Positions 35,371 to 46,378 of a stretch of 64,000 nt of DNA are shown one piece after another (position 1 is the stretch's first letter; every line of letters begins with the position of its first letter). This stretch comes from Corythucha ciliata (Eukaryota; Arthropoda; Insecta; Hemiptera; Tingidae), in contig CM075937.1 of NCBI GenBank assembly GCA_038030265.1, positions 15,996,001 through 16,060,000 of the forward strand, given 5' to 3'. The notes beneath the pieces were generated by a model. That model ran no database searches, had not been told where the DNA came from, and was given only the letters and a program-made list of their open reading frames with translations. A program made the position numbers and the translations under genes.

Positions 35371-35796
35371 CAAAGTCATATGGAAAACCAAGTCCTCAGA
35401 CTCGAGGAAAAAAATGTTTTTTATTTTGGGTTGGGATTTTTGCTCCCGTTAAGAATAAAAAAGGAGAAAACCCGCTAAATACAAAAATTCTGTAGTAAGA
35501 TGACAAAAGATGATAAGTCACTTTTTTCCCAAAATAGACTTATCACCTTTTGCCATCTTACCACAGAATTATTATATTTATTTTCGGTTTAAAGTTGTAG
35601 CGTGATATCTATCTTGATACCATATGTTTTTTTCAACACTCAACTTTTGTATAATTTTTGAATTTAGCGGGTAATCTACTTTCATAGTAGAGCAGCGCAA
35701 CGTATCGGGAGCAAAAATCCCAACCCACGAACCGCTTCATTTTTTTAACATACAAATAATACAAAGTTTAATGACTTGGTTTTCCATATGACTTTG
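35371..35796 (+). mobile_element. hAT-type MITE, copy 2, nested in the Harbinger relict
   Basis: A perfect 24-bp inverted terminus starts CAAAGTCATATGGAAAACC. An exact 8-bp duplication AAATATGC sits at 35363-35370 and 35797-35804. It is inverted relative to the copy at 30958-31301 and about 82 bp longer, almost entirely because of the 77-bp insertion at 35490 plus its 4-bp target duplication. Confidence 0.9.
35490..35566. mobile_element. 77-bp palindromic mini-element nested in the MITE
   Basis: Comparison with the empty site in copy 1 shows an exact insertion that duplicated AATT (35486-35489 and 35567-35570). The insert consists of two 30-bp inverted arms, CTGTAGTAAGATGACAAAAG... and ...CCATCTTACCACAG, around a 17-nt loop. 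The arms differ at three positions, all A versus G. Confidence 0.9.
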
Positions 35797-35934
35797 AAAT
35801 ATGCTTTTAATGGTGACTGTACGCTTTATCATGTGAAACCTCTCGCTATTTACGCCTTCAAAAGCCCATTAGTTATCAAAATTGTATGAAATGCCAGCCT
35901 ATTAACATTGCGTAATTTTAATTTATTGATGAGC

Positions 35935-36515
35935 GTGGACAAGTTCAAGACCGAAGAGAACCGCAAAGTTCTCAGGGCAAATGCAAGCAGGGGGAATGCC
36001 CTGCTGGAGACTGCGTGATCGAGCAACTGCTACGGTTCTATTTTGGAAAATTCGAATGTAGCCAACGGGTGACAACGTCTACAAATTCCATCCTTGGGCC
36101 GCAAAACACAACTACTTTGAGACTCATCTAGACTCCCTTTTCACCTATGGAGATTTTAGGCGGAGTATATGTGCACAATAATTGCAGCCGACGACACCGG
36201 GGAAACCACCCAATCTGAAAAATGGAACGGATGATTCTCTCACTCTTTGGCCACTAGGAAAATATATAAGCTGTTTTATTAGCCCCGCAATGCTTTCAGA
36301 CACTTCCTTATGTTCACGATTCCACCGGCGTCACCGGTTGGCTGACACCTCGTAGGTCACAAAACTGTCTGCGAGGGCCGTTGCTCGGTACCTATGAGGA
36401 ATGAGTTTGTCCAGTGAATTTCGAAGGAAATGTGACTCAGAAGACGTTTTCGTGGAATGCGCAGTATTCGAGTGATAGGCAAAAATCCGTTTAAAACTCC
36501 AGGGGTAAAACACAG
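35935..36515 (-). pseudogene. degraded Harbinger-type DDE transposase
   Basis: One minus-strand frame reads, from about 36510 down to 36170, EVSANR, a stop, then EVSESIAGLIKQLIYFPSG, then FFRLGGFPGVVGC and HILRLKSP, broken by in-frame stops. FPGVVGC followed a few residues later by a THxxIKxP-like stretch is the hallmark of the first acidic-residue region of HARBI1-like nucleases; here the expected Asp-Gly is replaced by Asn-Tyr. Further downstream (about 36060-35940) FQNRTVAVARSRSLQQG resembles the next conserved block (IFRNS...LFEQG). With several stops and the catalytic Asp lost it cannot be active. The Myb-like partner protein of Harbinger elements was not found. Confidence 0.72.
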
Positions 36516-37289
36516 TTTTCTGTCCCCACTGAAGTTCTAAAGAGGAGTTTTGGATGGAAGAGAAGCCTTTTAGCTCCAGGGGGTCTCACGAGGTGGCGCC
36601 GACAACGATGAGCGAGGGCTTTCGTGCGCCCTTGCGACTGGGGCCTTATTCCGAACGGTCGGGAAGAAAATGCCGCAAGAGGGATCAAGGGACCGCGTAT
36701 CAGAATCACATCGTTTCAAACAGTCTGATCTGGCCGAAACGAGACCTTTTGCAGAACCAAATTGGATTCAGATAGTGTGCTTCTTCTGTGTCGCTCTTTA
36801 CGCCATTGGAGATCCGAAATAAGTTTGAGCGAGTCGAAAAACACAATAAATTCTTCCATTTCTCACATTTACCGAGGGAAAATAATTACAGTAGAAACAC
36901 TACAACACAAGACAAGGCTTAAAGGAACTGTAAAGGAAGCTCCCAAGCTTCCTTAGAATTACCATAAGTATAACCAGCAAATAACATTCTTTAATGGAAC
37001 CACGAAGGTAAAAGTGGCTTTGTGAATACAATTTTTTCATGCGTTAAAGAACTCCTTTACAGTTCCTTAGTCAATGCGGATAAGGTTGGTTTCTGAATAC
37101 AAATTCCTGCTATAAGGAGCCACAAAGGTTAAGGTCTCGTAAAGGTGCGTTTCTGAATACGGCCCTAAATCCTGGAATTACCATGGTGGGTGCGAGGGTG
37201 CCAATACTTCAGAACACTACAGACGAGGATTCAGAATTTACTTGTTGCTTGAGAGAAGGGCTTGAGACATTGTGTGGTTCGCTTCACTG

Positions 37290-37685
37290 AAAATGGCTTA
37301 ATAGCCATTAGGAGCCCAAAATAGCGAAATAATCTGTTCTTACCATTAAAATGGCTAAATTTACTCCATTCACGAGTTAAAAATTCTGTAACTGACTATT
37401 TACGCCCTTGAAATACCAAAACGGTAATTTCCTACTCTACAAATTAGTCAAACTAACTCTATACACGCCCTAAAATTGCAGAACTGATGATTCGTGCTGC
37501 CCTTAAAATTAAATGTCAACTCTTGGCAAGCAAAATATAGCCAATACTGACCATAATTCGTACTTGATGGACCTCTCAACCCCCACCCCCTTCAAAATTG
37601 ACTAAATTGGACGGTGAAATGGCTGAAGTGACAGTTTTGTGCTCCAAAAATGGATATAATTACTTTAATGGGCGCTGAAAATATA
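37290..37685 (-). repeat. family B tandem array, reversed
   Basis: Units of AAAATGGCTAAA, CTNACCATTCACG and GCCCTNAAAAT, the reverse of the 3.8-6.5 kb array. Confidence 0.75.
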
Positions 37686-37971
37686 CAAATAACTGGCTAC
37701 TCATGCCTCATAATTAGCAAAATGGCTATACTAACGATCTAAAAATGGTCGATAGAGGTCCATTAGGCATCTCATTATTGACTATATTAATAATGTTGAT
37801 GAACAATGAGTAGAAATCAACACTTTGTCCCTAAGAAAAGGTTGTAAATATCCGGGAGTTCACCCATTTTGGGTCTTTTTATGTGATTGTTGAGGCTCCC
37901 ACGACAGCGCCCTAACGAAAAACTGCTACATTTGTTGGGAGGGAAATATAAGTAAAATTATAGGAGCTTCC
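37686..37971 (+). repeat. 286-bp direct repeat, copy 1
   Basis: Almost identical to 39808-40093 (one substitution seen, TCTTTTTATG versus TCTTTTCATG), exactly 2,122 bp apart. Includes family B units and the CTCCCACGACAGCGCCC block shared with 2766-2990. Confidence 0.95.
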
Positions 37972-38009
37972 AGTCTGAGCTTTACGATATTTCACGTATC
38001 ACGGCTCAA

Positions 38010-38560
38010 TTTCGCAATTATTTAGTCCCAGGAAATGAATCCTATTCACGAATTACCAGTTTTTCATAGTAATTTTGACTAGGCAAATAGCGATTTTAAT
38101 TACTTAATCACTTTCGCTAACTAATATTTTCCCAAATTTAGCCACAAAATTGGCTCCGATAATTAACGTTTCTTGTTATTTTCAATTTTTGCTGATATCT
38201 CTCTTCCTTAATTTTAGCTTTGTTGGAGTTTTTCTCAATTTCAGTCCCAAATTAGCGCGCTTTCTGAATTCTGGACTTGAATTGACGCGTTTTGTCTGCT
38301 GCTCAAGAGCGTGTTTTCATCCACGAATTGGCAACTTAACATTAAGCTGCGAATCAGCAGTTTTTGTCAATTCATCGGTATTTTTAGCACTTTTACTCTT
38401 TATTAACCGTTAATTAGCGCTTTTTCTAAATTATATTCGTGAATTACCACTTGTTCACAATTTTATTCGTATAAAAGCGTTTCTATTCATGTGCTATTTC
38501 TCTACTTTTTGCCTTGAGTAAGTGCTTTTCATTCAAGCCACGAAATTGCTTTCAGAAACC
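38010..38560 (+). repeat. family A tandem array, forward
   Basis: About 15 units with AATTAGCG, TTTTTCTCAATTT and TTAGCC. It lies between two blocks of reversed family B. Confidence 0.78.
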
Positions 38561-38589
38561 ATACTTTAGCTTGACCGAACAGATCACAT

Positions 38590-39807
38590 GACTCTCTCCC
38601 GGATAATAGCATAACAACGCACTTCACCCGCTAAAAATGGCCAAACTAACAATTCGTGCGCCAAAAATGGTCAATTCCAGCCAATACTAACTACTGCGCC
38701 CCAAAATGACAAAACTTTCGACTCACGCTTCAAGCTACAGGCTGAACTTATTATTTGATACCAAACATTCTAGCGATTCCCGATTGAAAAATGGTTAAAC
38801 TGGCTCTAAGCTCTATAAAAATGGCTAAACTCACTATTCCCACACTGAAAATGCCGAAACAGATTATTGGCACACTGAAAATATCAAAATGGACCATTCG
38901 CGTGCTAATTTTTGTCAAACCGACCATTCCTGCCTCGGCTTAAGGGACTATAGTATATTTGTGCCTTAAAAATAGTATAACTGGCAATGAGTACCTTCAA
39001 AATGGCTAAACTGACTAAATGCGCGCTAATAATAGCCAAACTGACAACTTCTGCTCAAAAAACGGCAAAAATTACCATATTCGAACCTAAAATGGCAAAA
39101 GTGGCAATTTGTGCCCTGAAAATAATATCACACCGGCAATTCACTCCATTCTATAATGTATATAAATTACCGCACCGGCAATAATTTCGATGTAGAAATC
39201 GTGAACTGGCCATTTGCACCCTATACAAATAGCGTGACGGACTATTCGCATCACCTTAATGGCAAAACTATGACCACACAAGCTGAGCCTCTACTCCTTA
39301 AAAATGTCTAAATTCACGATCGTTCACCCAAAAAATACTAAAACTGGCTCCATTCGTGCCCTTAAATTGGTACGCTCGTACTTTCAACTAACGCCAAACA
39401 GATCATTTCCACCTTACAGGAGTTTCAGATGGTGTTAATGAGAATTTGCGCCTTTAAAGTGGCTATCTGCACCCGAAAAACGGCCAAACGTGGTCATTCG
39501 AACCTTAAACAAGGATAAACTGACCACGCCAGACGTTTGAGTACCGAACATGGGCCGTTCCCACCTTAACGTCTGATCGTCCCACCTCTGCTATAGCATT
39601 TGTTACCCAGAGCCTAAGGACAGGACAAAATGACTATTCTCACCTATAAAATTGGCTGACTGGACAATCAAGTTCTAAAAATTGCTAAACGAACCAATCG
39701 GGCCTGGGAAATGGCGAAACTTACTCTTCAGGCTTCAAAAATGGCGAAAATGGGCCTACGCGCTTTGAAAATGGATAATTGAAAACGATTCCGGCCCTAA
39801 AAATAGA
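38590..39807 (-). repeat. family B tandem array, reversed
   Basis: About 30 units of GGCCAAACTGACNATTC and GCGCNCTAAAAAT with roughly 36-45 bp spacing. Confidence 0.85.
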
Positions 39808-40093
39808 CAAATAACTGGCTACTCATGCCTCATAATTAGCAAAATGGCTATACTAACGATCTAAAAATGGTCGATAGAGGTCCATTAGGCATCTCATTAT
39901 TGACTATATTAATAATGTTGATGAACAATGAGTAGAAATCAACACTTTGTCCCTAAGAAAAGGTTGTAAATATCCGGGAGTTCACCCATTTTGGGTCTTT
40001 TCATGTGATTGTTGAGGCTCCCACGACAGCGCCCTAACGAAAAACTGCTACATTTGTTGGGAGGGAAATATAAGTAAAATTATAGGAGCTTCC
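39808..40093 (+). repeat. 286-bp direct repeat, copy 2
   Basis: Second copy of 37686-37971. Identity stops abruptly at 40093, where a different sequence (CTGGTAGAAATTTGAGCC) begins, so one copy was cut by an insertion or by the duplication breakpoint. Confidence 0.95.
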
Positions 40094-41830
40094 CTGGTAG
40101 AAATTTGAGCCAGAACTTCTGTTATGCGACAGATTCTGCCCAGAATTTCTGTTTCTGGAACAGAATCCGGGCACAATCTCTATGACCAGTTATGCCCTAA
40201 ATATTCTGGCGGGAAACAATCTGAAATCCATGCCAGAGAGGGTATGAGAGGAAAAAAGTCCAATTTTCGGCACCAATATCCTGCCAGACATTCTGTTGCG
40301 GATGCAATGTAGCATATTATGGGAAGAAACATACCGGAAAAAGCGGCTTGACGAACATGTTCTGAACTCGTGACGTCACAGTGTCTCGGTCGGTAGTCTT
40401 GATTATTTCGTAAGGCTGTGAATCACAGTGAGTCTTGTCTTGGTGGTCTGTGCCATGTGCTCGGAAAGTCGAAAGTTGTGAGCTAAAATAATAAAGTCAT
40501 AAGTCAGTTCAGTCTTGTCAAGTCTTCAGTCGCCTTTTTCTCAATTCTATTACGGGGTGTTTCTGATCTGGCCGAAAATACTGAAACAGGTAATTTAGCG
40601 TCGACAGTTTGTTCTTTTCAACTTTGTCGAAAACATCCCACCTAAAGCGTTGAACTTTCGCTTCCTTGCCCTTGTGCTTTTTGAAAATGCCAGGCTTTCT
40701 ACTCTACATAGACTACGACCGCGTTGAAGAAGCTGGCAAGTGTCGATATTTTTCGACACCCCTACAAATGATCAGGAAGTTCGTAAAGAAGTGGTAAGTA
40801 AAGTCGTGTTGGTGATATGTACCTAGTGTTGATTAGTATAATACTAATAATACTCGTCTTCGTCTATTCCTAGTGCTCAATAATTAACTCATGCATCGAA
40901 AAGGACCAATACTTGACAAGGAGCCTTGTGCATGTGATAAAAACCTTTTAAGTAACAATACTGCTCAGTGTTTCACCGCTACGAAAGAGACAACTGTTAA
41001 AAAACCTTTCATGGATACACCTCTGCATACGAGTGCATAAAAGGTGAATATCAACAATTACATTTATTTGAAATAGTGGCTGTTATTACTATTTGCACTC
41101 TTTTTTCGTCCGCAGGTATCATTAAAGCTGGTGGTAGGGTTATCACTATCAGGCTCGAATCCTCCGATAAAGATTTTTAAAGAGTACAGTGCTACTTGGA
41201 CCAACGAAATAACGCTCTTCCACCCCAAAAATGGTCAAATATTTAACTTGCTGACTCAAAAAATTGTTCTTGGTAAAGCTTCTAATAATTAAAAAATTAA
41301 GTATGCTGCAGTGGGTGCCCAGAAATAATTTATTTACCAGCCAGAAAAAAGAATAACTTTCTGACCAGAAAGCAACTGAAAATGCTAGCTTTTCTGGCCA
41401 TATTTTATCCCATTGAGAACGGCAGGAAAATGGCCGAGAAAGCGTTACAGGACCGTAACTTTTCTGCCCAGACAATCTTGCGAGAATCTGGTGACTGGCC
41501 AGAAAATATTGTCCATCTATTGACTAGTTTGTTCCATGAAAATAAAGCTCTTTTGGCTTTTTTCCCCGGGATCTGGTCGTTTTTTAATAAAAGCAAGAGC
41601 GTGATCGTGTTGTTCTGAATGCGCGGAGGGATTGTTTAAGTGAGCATTCTTGACATTTTTTTTTTAAAAAATAAATTTAAGTAATTTCTGCGTTGTGCTT
41701 GCAGGGAATGAATAGAATTGTGGATAAGAGTAAAGTAGAATTTGTATGAGGCCTCGCTTGTATGTTTGTAAACTTTTCATTGTTCGACACCCACTATTAT
41801 TCCGGTATTCATTTTAGGGTTCAAGATTGT
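40094..41830. other. probable DNA transposon fragment with palindromic subterminal motifs
   Basis: At 40094-40310 it has clustered CCAGAACTTCTG, GCCCAGAATTTCTG and TTCTGGAACAGAA motifs. At 41320-41530 it has related CCAGAAA / TTTCTGGCC motifs in reverse. The middle (40340-40800) is more GC-balanced and holds a small exon candidate. No matching outer termini or target duplication could be defined. Confidence 0.35.
40687..40793 (+). CDS. possible first coding exon with splice donor, unknown protein
   Basis: ATG at 40687 opens a frame reading MPGFLLYIDYDRVEEAGKC and on through FSTPLQMIRKFVKKW, which runs into a strong donor (AAGTG|GTAAGTA) with phase 2 at 40793. The residue mix looks protein-like. 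No downstream exon was found within 1 kb and no family was recognised. It may be the first exon of a transposon gene whose remainder was lost. Confidence 0.22.
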
Positions 41831-43678
41831 TAATAGCATGTTAGTAAATCTCTTTATGCCCGTATTATGTCTTTAGAATGCTTCCATCCCTCTCTCCTGG
41901 TAATACATTCACCCACCACGGGCACCATATCTAACACATCTCGTATCCCTCCCATGATATACCAAAGTTTCACCATTGTCTCGTAATTAGATAGGCCAGT
42001 GTTCCACAGTCTACAATTAAGAGGGGTGGGAGCGATTCATTGTCAATATCCACTGGGCTCAACAATGTCCGAGCGGTACGAGATTCTCTATAGAAATGCT
42101 GCTTCACTTGCTTTAATGCAACCGCTGAATGTTACAAGAATATGGTTCATTGTGGGGTTGGTCTCCATATTTCTTGTGTGCATCCGTTCTGAGCACTTTA
42201 TCCTCTTTTAACACTCAACGGGAAATAATTCCAGCGATACGAACTGATACGAATGCGCCATAAAAGGATAAAGCTCCACGTGGTATCCCCACCCACACCT
42301 TCATCATGTTTTGACACTTTGAAGGAACGACAAAAAAAAATTTAGAAAGTACAGGTCTACAGGAGATATAAAATTAGAAGTGAAGATGGTAAATGACAAA
42401 TGGGATTTCAGGTGAGTGTTAAATGATTGTCGTGCTGTGACTGATGATGACTGGCAGTGAAGGACGAAAAGGAGCGTAGGCTTGATGCTTACGGCGTGGT
42501 GAGGGAGAAGGGGACAGCAATAAGGTATAATCGCACTCGAGTCATCAGGTGGAACTACTCTCTCTTGTTGCAGACGGATGACTGCGATACACGAGTGGGA
42601 TGGCTTATAGGATGGGTCGGGGAGTGGAGAGGGGGTAAGGCGAGAGAGCACCCATAATTGGTAAAGTTTTATGAGATTTCCCGCCCATCCATCAACGTCC
42701 ACGGATCATCGCCCTTTTGATATTCTCGCTTAGGCTGGGAGCTATTTCATTTTCCAATGCCGGAGCAATAAATGAGAAAAACCGTTGGTATAATCAAAGA
42801 TGGCTCAGCAAAGGAAGGGAGAGATAAAAAGAAAACCGTTTACTTTGTCGCAGAAACGTCTTCGATGAAAAAAAAAAAAAACATGGAAGGAAAAGTTCTT
42901 ACTGATAAAGTGCTAAATTACAAAAAGAAGCTTATAATAAGAGTTGTGTTGTAAGGGGTGTAAATCCCGGACTCTCCTTTCATATCCTTCTCACTCTTTT
43001 CTTCTACCCAGTCCGTGCCAATTACTGGCGAAATCCACTCTCTCTAACCTCTCTTCTGTCAATTCTTTATTGAACGGCTTGGGAAGCGAGAGAAAAAAAA
43101 AAAAATACTTCAGCTATAACAAGCTGCTGAATGTCAAACTTTGATAAACGAGCAAAATGAAAGTAAAAACATGCACGGAAAAGGTTTCTTCTCATCCACC
43201 CTGAGCTGAGCGTCCCTTGTCATTCATTTACGAGAAGAACCCCTAACAAATAATATTAGGATAGGACGGGGGGTACGCAAGCTAAACAAAGTGGCCGTTA
43301 TCTTCTCTTTTTTTTTTTTTTTGTTGAGAGGACGCCACAGAGGAAAAGGACGCGCATTAGCGTGATTTACTACGCAAAACAGGGGATTGACAATGACAAA
43401 TATTGTCATGTATGCGTATCAATTTTCGTTTTTTTTCGCCCAAGTTTCTCTAAGCCCTTGCTCGCTCCCTCTTTACCATCAGGCTTATGGGCAACAAACC
43501 TGACGGTGGTAAGCCCATCCTAAAAAGCCCCTAATTCGATAAAATGATGACATTTTATGCTACAAAAAAAAAGTTCCTTGAATAGAGCGGTCACATCGAC
43601 CTTATTGTAAATTGTCAGAGTTAAATTATGACGTAAATATTTTTTAAATTATCTTATCTGCTCCAACTAGGCACTCAG
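41831..43678. other. low-copy non-coding block
   Basis: No supported gene. It includes AAG-rich stretches near 42800-42900, A(12-13) runs near 42868 and 43092, T(16) near 43307, and a short inverted pair ACCATCAGG / CCTGACGGT at 43475-43507. The minus-strand frame at 42304-42702 has no domain signature. Confidence 0.38.
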
Positions 43679-43766
43679 TTTTATTTTTAGTTTTAGTTTT
43701 TAGTTTTAGTTTTTAGTTTTAGTTTTTAGTTTCAGTTTTTAGTTTTAGTTTTTAGTTTTATTTTAC
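43679..43766 (+). repeat. 13-bp tandem repeat AGTTTTAGTTTTT
   Basis: Five near-perfect units plus partials. Very AT-rich TTATAA/ATTATT sequence follows up to 43895. Confidence 0.95.
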
Positions 43767-43900
43767 TCAGTTAATTTTTTGAGTAGCACATTCTTTATTA
43801 TAATTATTATAAGAATATATAAGATCATTATTATTAGATAATAATTAATTATTACTATACTATATATAAGATTATAAGAATAATATAAGATATTATAAGA

Positions 43901-44477
43901 ATGCTTGGTATTGATCTAGACAGTTCTCTCACCTGGAAGGCTCACATCAATACTGTTCTCAAAAAGCTGTCCAGGGGAATGTTCGTCCTTCACCGCCTTC
44001 GTTCTTCTGTCGACGCGAGTTTGCTTCGGTTGGCCTATTTCTCGTTCTTCCATTCTCACTTGTCTTACGGTACAGTGCTGTGGAGTAATTCTGTGAATGC
44101 CAATAAGGTCTTTGTTGCGCAGAAGAGATCTGTGCGGTTGATTTGTGGATTGCGACCGAGGGACTCATGCCAGGATGCATAGGAGCCTGAAGATTATGAC
44201 TTTACCTGGCATCTATATTTATCAATGCTTGTGTCTGGCTCACGAGAAAGGTGGGACATCGTTTTCAAGCGTGCACAATTTAATTCCCGGATCTTTCCGT
44301 TTGACGAAGTCGATGAACAGTTTCCTTTACTTATCCACGAAAATGTATAATGCTCTGAATATAAGTTTTAAAAGTCTTCCTCCAGTAATTTTTAAGCAAA
44401 AAGTAAAAACATTAATTGTAGAGAATCCGCTGTACAGCCTTCAGGAGTTCTACGACCTCACTAATTTGCTTATGTGA
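43901..44477 (+). pseudogene. 5'-truncated Jockey/CR1-like LINE, reverse transcriptase C-terminus
   Basis: The first frame (43901-44182) starts LGIDLDSSLTWKAHI and continues through LRLAYFSFFHSHLSYGTVLW and KRSVRLICGLRPRDSC. This is the conserved end of a Jockey-type LINE reverse transcriptase (LG...L.W..HI, then Y.S..HSHL.YG, then Q.R.VR.I.G...R.SC). The reading then shifts frame near 44178 to the frame of 44145-44477 (LKIMTLPGIYIYQCLCLA, then ISFKSLPPVIFKQKVK). The 5' side ends abruptly in AT-rich low-complexity DNA, so endonuclease and most of the RT are absent, as expected of 5' truncation. An AATAAA-containing tail and T/A-rich run follow to about 44596. Non-functional. Confidence 0.85.
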
Positions 44478-44767
44478 AGCTTTTTTCTCTCCAACACTTT
44501 TGTTTACATATTTTGTTTGACGTTGTAATGCCTTACCATGGCGGACGCAATAAATATTATTAATATTATTTTTTTTTTTTTTTTTTTTTTTTTTTGTAGG
44601 AATCGACATCGGTGGTCATTAGCCTTATGTTTCCTCATTTATTTCTAATGCTGTATTTTATCATTATTATTATTTAGTTATTTATTATTATTAGTATTAT
44701 TTAAATAGAGAGTAAAGAGTTATAATTATACCACAGTCATCATTACAATTACATCACAGGTTCATTG

Positions 44768-46361
44768 CTAATCAAGGATCTCGGAGAGCAACGCTCCCGT
44801 GTTCAAGATAGTTGAAAGGCACGCATTATTTGGTAGTCCACTTGATTGCCGTTCAGAGTTGTACCTGGGACAGCCAATCAGAATGTGCTCATCCACCACA
44901 ATCGTGATGGCCACATTACAGGGTTCACACACGCGAGCATCCTGACGCGTTAGGTAATGACTCTTCGTGTATCGTAAGTGCCCTGTTCTGAGGCGAAGAA
45001 TCACTATCGCATCTTTCCTGGTCACCTGAACGGGCGAAGTGTACTGGGCTGGACTTTGTATGATTGTTCGAAGTTGTGTGAGGCTGTTTTCCCATTCACA
45101 TTTCCACTGCCTCCAGATCATACGACGATTACGAGCTTTCTCATCATCGACTCTCATCGGAACGAGCATATTACAGAGGGTAACGATCTGGCCGCAACCT
45201 TGGCAAGTTCATCGACGCGCCTATTTCCCGGTATACCCTCATGGCTTGGTATCCAAAGAAAAACTACGATTTTACCAGCTGTATGCAATTGACACATGAC
45301 CCTATGAATATTTATTATTGCAGGATCATCCGTGAATTTATTATTTATTGACATTAGGCTACTGCATGAATCCGTCAAGAGCAGATACAAGGAATTACTT
45401 TGGGATAGACAAAATTCCAGGGCAAGCTGTATCCCATATAGTCAGCCGAGAAAATAGAAAAATCTTAAGGGAGTGGACAGGCAAATGTAGTGCCTGGAGC
45501 GGCATAGTACACACCACACTCCAAAATTAGTTTTGGAGCCATCGGTATCGGATTGTTACATCCATCTTCATGTTCTTTTATTTTCCCATAGTCACAAGTC
45601 GGCTGATTGTTGCACCGCATTGAGCCATGACCAAACCTGAGGCAGTTGAAACACCTCATAGTGAATTAACGTAAGGGCGAACCTTGAAACGTTGGTAAGC
45701 AGCTTCTATTATTTCCGGTAGTTCGTTACCCTTGAAAGTTATCACAGCAGTGCTTGTTTTCTCTTCCTGGCCATTAATCTTCCTCGTTATGATTTTCGCA
45801 TCAACGACTTGATAGTCACTCAGAGACTCAATAATTTCGCTATTTTCAGCGTATTTCAGCTGTGGCGAGGTAATGACCCCCTTGACAGTAATTAGCCTTT
45901 CTGGGGCTACAGCACATACTTGTTTCCCTCCAAGTTGTTTCATTTTCTGAACTGCATCTGATTGTTCTTTGGACTTGACTTCTATTAAAAGAGAACCGTT
46001 TGCCAATTTTCGCAACTTATGTACTTGGCCAACTTCAAGTGCGAAAGGGGATATTTTTGTTGTTGTTGTTGTTTACCATTTTTACCACAGTAAACTTCTG
46101 CCAGAGTTCCTTTGCATTTCGGGTACGCCTAGCTGCTCCCAGAGGAGGATAATTAGCGCGAATGTTGTTATTAATGGAATGCCAATCATCTCTTTCCTTA
46201 GGCGATCTCATTTTCTTCTTTATCGGCGGCACAACAACTTCGTATGGTTCGAGCGAAAAATTCTCATTTTTATTATTAAGGTTATTATTATTATTCTTTA
46301 TTATGCCGACTAGTTTCGGGGTAATGCACCCCATTCTCAAGGCATCCGTAGGACGAAACAA
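44768..46361 (-). pseudogene. internally deleted non-LTR retrotransposon: ORF1 (gag-like) joined to RNase H
   Basis: Read on the minus strand, 46361 to about 46035 gives an ORF1 N-terminus (EPYEVVVPPIKKKMRSP). After a one-base frame change, 46015-45656 gives LIEVKSKEQSDAVQKMKQL, and 45659-45465 gives a CCHC knuckle (CFNCLRFGHGSMRC). This runs straight into an RNase H domain: CGVYYAAPGTTFACPLP, then a frameshifted AEL-like site, then QLALEFCL, LLLTDSCSSLMSI and WIPSHEGIPGNRRVDELA. It ends in LRTGHLRYTKSHYLTR, with the Cys/His pairs CEPC and HILIGC typical of I/Jockey-group tails. About 800 residues (endonuclease and reverse transcriptase) expected between knuckle and RNase H are missing. Several frame changes; dead element. 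Confidence 0.85.
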
Positions 46362-46378
46362 ATCTCTTTGTCCTAAGT

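Larger units (their letters stand above)
35207..37165 (-). mobile_element. PIF/Harbinger DNA transposon relict, 1,959 bp
   Basis: The ends are GGGCCGTATTCAGAAAC at 35207 and GTTTCTGAATACGGGCC-type at 37165 (read GTTTCTGAATACGGCCC), with a second internal ATTCAGAAAC copy near each end. Flanks are TTA on the left and TAA on the right, the TWA class used by PIF/Harbinger, though the two flanks are not identical. The minus strand carries a degraded transposase (next entry). The element was later hit by an hAT-type MITE at 35371-35796. Confidence 0.82.

Noticed and set aside
42304..42702. 132-codon minus-strand frame
   Set aside because: No conserved motif; an overlapping plus-strand frame of similar quality exists; composition follows local base bias.
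43475..43507. Short inverted pair ACCATCAGG / CCTGACGGT as an element end
   Set aside because: Arms are only 9 bp with a mismatch, and no flanking duplication was seen.
43679..43766. Telomere-like TTTTAG repeats
   Set aside because: The unit is 13 bp (AGTTTTAGTTTTT), not a TTAGG or TTAGGG type, and lies internally next to a LINE.
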